A DNA stretch of 50,721 bases, taken from positions 1-50,721 of the forward strand of contig WJIJ01000063.1 in NCBI GenBank assembly GCA_014730345.1, in the 5' to 3' direction. Under the pieces are notes generated by a model. That model was not told the DNA's origin and made no database searches. It saw nothing but the letters and a program-made list of their open reading frames with translations. The stretch is from Candidatus Zixiibacteriota bacterium (GTDB lineage Bacteria > Zixibacteria > MSB-5A5 > UM-FILTER-46-8). Shown piece by piece: positions 45,606 through 50,721 of this stretch; position 1 is the stretch's first letter, and the number at the start of each line of letters is the position of its first letter. Both the position numbers and the translations under genes were made by a program.

Positions 45606-47456
45606 TTATTTAAAGGCAGTATTTTCGACTTTCGGTTGGGGATCCGGTATCTCGGTAGTCGCCTGGCTGACTGGAAGGGTTATAGCAAAAATGGTTCCCT
45701 TGTCAGTTTTACTTCGAACCGCGATAATACCCTCATGGAGAGAAACGATTTTCTTAACAATCGCTAATCCCAACCCTGTGCCTTTATCCTTGCGGGTAAA
45801 GAACGGATCGAATATTCTTTCGCGAATCTCTTTGGGAATTCCCGGTCCATTATCAGCGATCATAATCTTCACAAAACCGTTGATGTCCCCGTTTATTAAC
45901 AAGGGATTGAAGTAATCAAACCTCGAGGCTTTAATAATAATCTCCCCATCGGCGCCAAATTCCTCGAAAGCATTACGTATTAAATTATGCAGACATTGCC
46001 TTAGAAGATGGGCGTCGGCATTTATCACCGGAATATCCTCGCCAAAAACCCGGCGGATTTTTGCGTCGGGGTTGGCGGCCACAAATTCCTCGGCGCAATC
46101 CTCTATTAAAACCGGCAGTTCGATTGGTTCGCGTATAACTTCCATAGGACGCGCGAAAACAAGGAATTTCTGCATCACTACCGCGAGCTGGTCACTTTCG
46201 CCAATAATATCATCGGCTATTTTGCCGACCCGTTCCTTGTCATCCACGAACTTACGCAGTAGTTTGCCGAAACCGGATAACGCCGCCGCCGAGTTGCGGA
46301 TTTCATGAGCCATTCCGGCGGTCATCTCGCCAAGGGCGGCCATTTTGTCCCGGTATGAGTTTTCGCTCTCGATTTTCTTTATCTGGGTAAGGTCGATTAA
46401 CATAATCGCCATACCTATTATTACGTTCTTTTCGTTCTTAATAAGGGATGATGTTGCCCCCAGAATCTTATTATAGCCCTCAAAATTAAGCGAAATTTCT
46501 ACCCTTGAATAGGTCTTGGTCGAAATTAAGGCGCTGCTGACCAGGAATTTGATTTCTTTTATATCCTGAAAGGATTCATTATAAGGTTTGCCAACACACT
46601 CTTCCGGTTCGACTTCCAGAATTTCCGCGGCGGGGCTGTTTATCCGTACAATTGTCCCATTTTTATCGCATATTATGACCCCGGATGATATTCCCCCAAA
46701 AATATAATCGTAACTACCAGTTAAGCCGAGGGTACGCTGGGTATTGTCTATTGCCATCTGTTTAAGCTCTTCCTCACGCCTTTTCAATTGTTCGAGCACC
46801 TCCCCGAAGGCTTTCTCAGCGAAATCGGGATCTTCGGCATCATAAAAGTCGGTATGAAGGGCGGAAGAGGCTAACATCCGGATTCGTCTGTAAGGCTTTA
46901 TTATCATCCGGGTAATAAAATACCCGAAAAACAGTACGGTGACGATAGCCGAGATACGAATTATATTATCCCACCGGGTAACCTTGTTTAAAAAACCAAA
47001 CCAGCTGATATGGTTTTTAACCACTAATACCGATTTAACATCGCCATGAATACCAATATCGAGGGGGATGAAACTTGCCTGGGTTTCAATCTCAGGAAAG
47101 TAGATATAGGACTCGTTTCCGGCAAATGCTATTTCAAGGTTTTTTGAAAATGTTTCGTATTCGCCAATCTCTCCATTATCGTATTTGTCCGAACTTACTA
47201 CGTCCACGATGAACGATTCATCTTCCCGATACAGGCTGTCGAGTACTTCGATACTTTGACCAAAATCATCAGAATTAATTATGAAATTTCTGCACAGCAA
47301 CGCTATCCTTCTCTGGTTTTGTGATTGAAGGTCAATGAAAAGCGTTTTTGTGCGCTCTATAAGGTAAGACGCGGTAAAATTACCAATTATCAGTATTGTA
47401 AGTACCGCCAGGATAGAAATTTTTACTTTTGTTTCATAACCGGATAATTTCAACAT
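45606..47456 (-). CDS. PAS-containing membrane sensor histidine kinase
   Basis: 616 residues: TM1 at about 12-33, an extracytoplasmic sensor region to about 160, TM2 at about 164-184, a HAMP-like linker, a PAS domain at about 246-357, a HisKA domain with His384 in GMAHEIRNSAAALSGF and a HATPase domain (HNLIRNAFEEF, DNGPGIP, GTGLGLAIVKKI). The domain order resembles NtrB/AtoS-type kinases. No response regulator is encoded in the same operon; the nearest is the HD-GYP protein at 49 kb on the other strand. Confidence 0.93.
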   Translation of the reverse strand: MLKLSGYETKVKISILAVLTILIIGNFTASYLIERTKTLFIDLQSQNQRRIALLCRNFIINSDDFGQSIEVLDSLYREDESFIVDVVSSDKYDNGEIGEYETFSKNLEIAFAGNESYIYFPEIETQASFIPLDIGIHGDVKSVLVVKNHISWFGFLNKVTRWDNIIRISAIVTVLFFGYFITRMIIKPYRRIRMLASSALHTDFYDAEDPDFAEKAFGEVLEQLKRREEELKQMAIDNTQRTLGLTGSYDYIFGGISSGVIICDKNGTIVRINSPAAEILEVEPEECVGKPYNESFQDIKEIKFLVSSALISTKTYSRVEISLNFEGYNKILGATSSLIKNEKNVIIGMAIMLIDLTQIKKIESENSYRDKMAALGEMTAGMAHEIRNSAAALSGFGKLLRKFVDDKERVGKIADDIIGESDQLAVVMQKFLVFARPMEVIREPIELPVLIEDCAEEFVAANPDAKIRRVFGEDIPVINADAHLLRQCLHNLIRNAFEEFGADGEIIIKASRFDYFNPLLINGDINGFVKIMIADNGPGIPKEIRERIFDPFFTRKDKGTGLGLAIVKKIVSLHEGIIAVRSKTDKGTIFAITLPVSQATTEIPDPQPKVENTAFK

Positions 47457-47647
47457 TTTTCAACCTGTTCGCTCTACACTTTAAATCGACATCATTATAA
47501 TAAGCTTAATAATTTGCTTATACATACCGAGAATTTACCGATAATTCTTAATGACTTGATTACTCTACTTCTTTGTGGGAATAGTCGCAGCGGGAAAACC
47601 ATTACCAGCCCGGTAAAAAAGGACATGAAGTTAAAAGAAGCACGAAG

Positions 47648-48523
47648 ATGAAAAACGGAAATAACTTACCACAGATATGTAAAAATACAAAATTTATTGA
47701 TGATAATCAGGGCTTGCTTAACGAAGTATTTTCAATCGCCCATGATATGAAAGCGCCGATTATTTCCATTCGCGGTTATCTAAACCGGTTGGAAAAGCAA
47801 CTGAATGATAATGAAACGGGGTCCGAAAACAATGAGAACAACATTGAGTTTATTAAAAAATCAACAGCGCGGTTAAGCGAATTGGTAAACGCCCTTTTCA
47901 AGATAACCAGGATAGAGGAAGATGCCAAAACGCAATCAATAATAAATATAAAGGAATTAATAGGGGAAATCATAGTCGAACAACGTAATTCTTCAGCAGG
48001 CGCCAAAGCAACATTTATCGTCGATCCCGCTCTTCCTGATTTCTTTTGTAATGAAATAAAAGCTTATCAGATTTTTTCCAATCTAATAGGAAATGCCGTT
48101 AAATTCAGTTCACAAAAGCATAAGCCATGCATCACCATCGGATTTAAAAACAACGAGTATTACATAAAGGATAATGGCAGTGGAATCGCTCCCGAGCATC
48201 GGGAGAAGGTTTTCGAATTGTTTTTCCGGGCTAACGAGCAAAATTCTGACGGGAATGGGATAGGGTTAACGACTGTTAAAGAAGCCCTCGATTCCATCGG
48301 CGGGAAAATCAGGCTAAATTCCACTCCGGGGAAGGGAACTACATTTTATATCAATATTCCTTCGGTTCTGCAATCAAAAAGCCCCGGTAATAAGTTAAAC
48401 AATAGCTTTAGGGAAAGCGGTCAAGCCAGTATGCGCTTTAAGTTTAACAAAAAAGCTAATACAATTCCCCCAGAAACGGCTGATAGCAGTACCGACGCGG
48501 ATGTGACTTCAGCAACCATGTAG
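47648..48523 (+). CDS. Soluble histidine kinase without sensor domain
   Basis: 291 residues, no membrane segment. The HisKA-like domain carries His32 in SIAHDMKAPIISIRG, and the HATPase domain (about 130-238) has the N-box FSNLIGNAVKF, DNGSGI and GNGIGLTTVKEAL. There is no input domain, so it may act downstream of another protein or form complexes with membrane kinases. After about residue 240 the polar tail has no family features, and from about residue 258 it is antisense to the 48.4-48.75 kb gene. Divergent from the PAS kinase across 191 nt. Confidence 0.85.
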   Translation: MKNGNNLPQICKNTKFIDDNQGLLNEVFSIAHDMKAPIISIRGYLNRLEKQLNDNETGSENNENNIEFIKKSTARLSELVNALFKITRIEEDAKTQSIINIKELIGEIIVEQRNSSAGAKATFIVDPALPDFFCNEIKAYQIFSNLIGNAVKFSSQKHKPCITIGFKNNEYYIKDNGSGIAPEHREKVFELFFRANEQNSDGNGIGLTTVKEALDSIGGKIRLNSTPGKGTTFYINIPSVLQSKSPGNKLNNSFRESGQASMRFKFNKKANTIPPETADSSTDADVTSATM

Positions 48524-48753
48524 ACCAATATTCCCGCGATCAACCCAACGATAGCATATACTAAGAATATGGTAATTACTTTTAATAGGGTACGAACGAA
48601 AATTATCCCGAAGGTAAGAATAAAAACCGATCCGATAATCGCCAGGGGCACGGGTATTGAATAACCTTTAAATAAAATAGCGCCCTGGAAGTTGCTGATA
48701 ATACTTCCTATATTATCAATCAATAATAGATATAATTCTTCTATTATGCCCAT
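48421..48753 (-). CDS. Small membrane protein of unknown function
   Basis: 110 residues with three or more hydrophobic segments (about 36-55, 56-80 and 82-103) and a short basic end. I do not recognise a family; small residues and valine in the helices suggest a compact helical bundle. Its C-terminal third overlaps the kinase gene tail-to-tail by 103 nt. It looks coding because of its coherent membrane-helix pattern, but the overlap leaves doubt. Confidence 0.55.
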   Translation of the reverse strand: MGIIEELYLLLIDNIGSIISNFQGAILFKGYSIPVPLAIIGSVFILTFGIIFVRTLLKVITIFLVYAIVGLIAGILVYMVAEVTSASVLLSAVSGGIVLAFLLNLKRILA

Positions 48754-49019
48754 TTAAAAACCTTGGGAAGAAAATATCATTCGGTCTGAGATATTATACG
48801 AATTTATAGCCCAAAAGTCAACCCACAGGATTGAAAAACTTTAAAATAAATTAAATATTTTTTAAAGCGAAAATTTAAATTCCAATTATGCAGTTTATGG
48901 AATTCTGTTTATAAATACGGTAATAAATGGGCTAAATATCTCTATGAATTATTCAGTTTTAATGGAATGCTGACGATAATTGAAATAAACCGATTCATAT
49001 CAGATAGCCTAAACAGGCT

Positions 49020-49024
49020 GAGGA
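49020..49024 (+). promoter_or_regulatory. Ribosome-binding site supporting a TTG start
   Basis: GAGGA at 49020-49024, 6 nt before the TTG at 49031. No ATG in this frame is better placed before the receiver domain, so this site decides the start of the HD-GYP regulator. Confidence 0.7.
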
Positions 49025-49030
49025 CCCAGA

Positions 49031-50536
49031 TTGGACGAAAAAGCAGAGCATATTTACCAGGACAGCACTCTCCCATGCATCCTCGTTGTCGATGACGAGC
49101 AACATATATGTGAACTTGTTACCGAAATGCTGGAAGGAGAAGGTTACAATATTATATCCTCGACCGATACTCATGAAGCCCTGAAAATGATCGAGGATAA
49201 TTCGATAAATGCTGTTTTGACCGACCTGGTTATGGATGATGTAAATGGGGTGGATATCCTGCGAAAGGCGAAAGAGCATCACCCCGATGCCGTACTTATA
49301 CTGATGACCGGGCAACCAACCCTCGAAAACGTCATAACCGTATTGCGCGAGGGCGCTTATGATTACCTTATAAAGCCATTTACCCTGGATACCCTGCGGA
49401 TGACATTTCAGAGGGGCTTGAGCAAGCAAAGACTCCAGAGGGAAAATGTTCAATTAAAAGAGCTAATCAATATTTATAAAATAGGCGAGGATGTCGGTTC
49501 TGGCATTGAATTGAACGAAATTCTCAAAGTAATTGTCGAATCGACAATAAAAGAATTTGACTGTGACGGCGGCGCTGTATTGCTGAAATCCGAACATGGC
49601 GATTTACTTGAGGTAAAGGCTCAAAGAGGCGTGCCCGAGGGATTTTTCAAAAAAGAATATCTAAAAATAGATATGGAGCATCTTAGCGCGCCATTGATCA
49701 ATAATTACAGCGAGGATAACAAACTGGTCGATTCTTATAACACCGAAGGCGTGAGATCCCATTTATGCCACCCGCTTATGATTCATGGCAAATGCGGCGG
49801 GCAAATACATTTGATAAGAACCAAAAATCAAAAACCGTTTATCAGGAACAACCTGGTTGCTTTATCTCTGATAGCGTCCAAGTCGGCCACGGCCATCGAA
49901 AATGCCACCCTGCTTAAAAATCTGGAAAATACTTACTTAGCCACTCTGTCCGCATTAGCCAATGCCATAGAAACCCGGGATGAATACACGCGGGGTCATA
50001 CTGAGAGAGTTTTCCAGGCCGCCGAGGCGATAGCAATAGAGTTGGGATGGGAAGAGGAACGGCTGAAAAGTTTGCGCATGGGCGGATTATTGCATGATAT
50101 AGGCAAAATCGGCGTTCCCGACGCGATACTAAACAAGCCCGGCCCGCTCACCTCCGAGGAATTCGAGATCATGAAATCCCATCCGATACTTGGGGCGAAA
50201 ATCGTGGAAGGGATTCCATTTCTCAAACCGGCGATGCCCTATATTCTTTACCACCATGAACGTTTCGACGGGACGGGCTACCCGCATGGTTTAGCCGGCG
50301 AAGACATACCCATTGAAGGTCGTATCCTGGCGGTAGTGGACACAATCGACGCCATCACATCGGACAGACCATACAGAAAAGGGATGGGAATCGATAAAGC
50401 TATAGATGAGCTTAATATTCATTCCGGCACCCAGTTCGACCCGGAAATCGTAAAAGTAGCCCTCAAAGTGCTTCCGAAAATCTTTAAGGATGAACTTAAA
50501 AAGAAATCCGCGCCTGAACCTCAACCAACAAGTTAA
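49031..50536 (+). CDS. REC-GAF-HD-GYP response regulator (c-di-GMP phosphodiesterase)
   Basis: 501 residues starting at TTG. The receiver domain (about 15-130) has Asp21/Asp22, phosphoacceptor Asp65, Thr93 and Lys115. A GAF domain spans about 155-295. The HD-GYP domain (about 305-490) keeps His355-Asp356 in LLHDIGKIG, the HHERFDGTGYP motif at 408-418 and the downstream VVDTIDAITSDRPYR. With all motifs intact it should hydrolyse c-di-GMP to pGpG/GMP under phosphorylation control. The two nearby kinases are candidate partners and polysaccharide production a candidate target; both are inference. The 277-nt AT-rich region before it holds no other gene. Confidence 0.95.
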   Translation: MDEKAEHIYQDSTLPCILVVDDEQHICELVTEMLEGEGYNIISSTDTHEALKMIEDNSINAVLTDLVMDDVNGVDILRKAKEHHPDAVLILMTGQPTLENVITVLREGAYDYLIKPFTLDTLRMTFQRGLSKQRLQRENVQLKELINIYKIGEDVGSGIELNEILKVIVESTIKEFDCDGGAVLLKSEHGDLLEVKAQRGVPEGFFKKEYLKIDMEHLSAPLINNYSEDNKLVDSYNTEGVRSHLCHPLMIHGKCGGQIHLIRTKNQKPFIRNNLVALSLIASKSATAIENATLLKNLENTYLATLSALANAIETRDEYTRGHTERVFQAAEAIAIELGWEEERLKSLRMGGLLHDIGKIGVPDAILNKPGPLTSEEFEIMKSHPILGAKIVEGIPFLKPAMPYILYHHERFDGTGYPHGLAGEDIPIEGRILAVVDTIDAITSDRPYRKGMGIDKAIDELNIHSGTQFDPEIVKVALKVLPKIFKDELKKKSAPEPQPTS

Positions 50537-50580
50537 AGCTATCGATTTAAACCATCTGTTGCCCAATGGCGACAGCCGGG

Positions 50581-50721
50581 CTATTTAACTGTTTCAATAT
50601 ATTTAGGCAGAACCTTCCCGAACAGCGTCGCGTACATCACCCGGTAGATATCTGTATTGTCAACGTTATTTTCCAGGAGGTGCGAGTTCAAACCATGCGC
50701 CCTGGCGATAATCGCGCCGGC
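50581..50721 (-). CDS. Probable alkaline phosphatase, C-terminal fragment at window edge
   Basis: The last 46 codons of a minus-strand gene running off the right edge. The readable end contains ARAHGLNSHLLENNVDNTDI and then YRVM and LFGK. It parallels the C-terminus of PhoA-type alkaline phosphatases, where a GPHA-like stretch is followed by DQTDLFYTMKAALG. The catalytic part is outside the window, so the assignment rests on this tail alone. Confidence 0.5.
   Translation of the reverse strand, partial: AGAIIARAHGLNSHLLENNVDNTDIYRVMYATLFGKVLPKYIETVK

Overview
The window looks like the chromosome of an uncultured Gram-negative bacterium of the FCB side of the tree (a Zixibacteria-, Latescibacteria- or Marinimicrobia-like lineage). 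The reasons are a large exported protein ending in an NYPNPFNP-type FlgD-like/T9SS-style C-terminal domain, a PorX/PorY-like regulatory pair, outer-membrane polysaccharide export and lipoprotein genes, and an ATP synthase operon without the beta and epsilon genes. The phylum is inference; no rRNA is present.

Layout. (1) 1-2.24 kb, minus strand: tRNA-Pro(CGG), a zinc-ribbon membrane protein, a LOG-like protein, acylphosphatase, apt and a partial tRNA-Arg(CCT). (2) 2.49-5.77 kb, plus: a 1094-residue secreted protein of ten carboxypeptidase-regulatory-like repeats with its own terminator. (3) 6.12-6.88 kb, plus: a short citrate synthase/citryl-CoA lyase-type enzyme behind a near-consensus promoter. 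(4) 6.9-12.3 kb, plus: atpZ-atpI-atpB-atpE-atpF-atpH-atpA-atpG, ended by a strong terminator, with atpD and atpC absent. (5) 12.5-43.4 kb, minus: a very long, tightly packed run. Read in transcription order it holds polysaccharide export (Wza-like, Wzz-like), a WbpB/D/E/I-like amino-sugar pathway, Wzy/WaaL-like and Wzx proteins, a methyltransferase, glycosyltransferases of families GT2, GT9 and GT4, two sugar epimerases, a GmhB-like phosphatase and an unusual fusion of two phosphoglycosyl transferase types; then serS, a PorY-like kinase, PorX, tsaE-tsaB-rimI, accD, folC, uvrB and a lipoprotein. (6) 43.6-50.7 kb: a VWA/adhesin-like lipoprotein, two histidine kinases, a small membrane protein, a REC-GAF-HD-GYP regulator and the end of a probable alkaline phosphatase.

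How it works together. The 23-43 kb block reads as a nearly complete Wzx/Wzy-type surface polysaccharide system. It is followed by PorXY, known in Bacteroidetes as regulators of type IX secretion, while the repeat protein at 2.5 kb carries a tail of the kind linked to that secretion route. The c-di-GMP phosphodiesterase and kinases beside the polysaccharide locus suggest, but do not prove, signalling control of the cell surface. The best candidates for something new are the fused PGT protein at 23.25-25.62 kb, whose C-terminal catalytic dyad is substituted; the extended -35 box (A-tract then TACTT) shared by three promoters; a non-canonical start for atpZ; and a probable leaderless uvrB.
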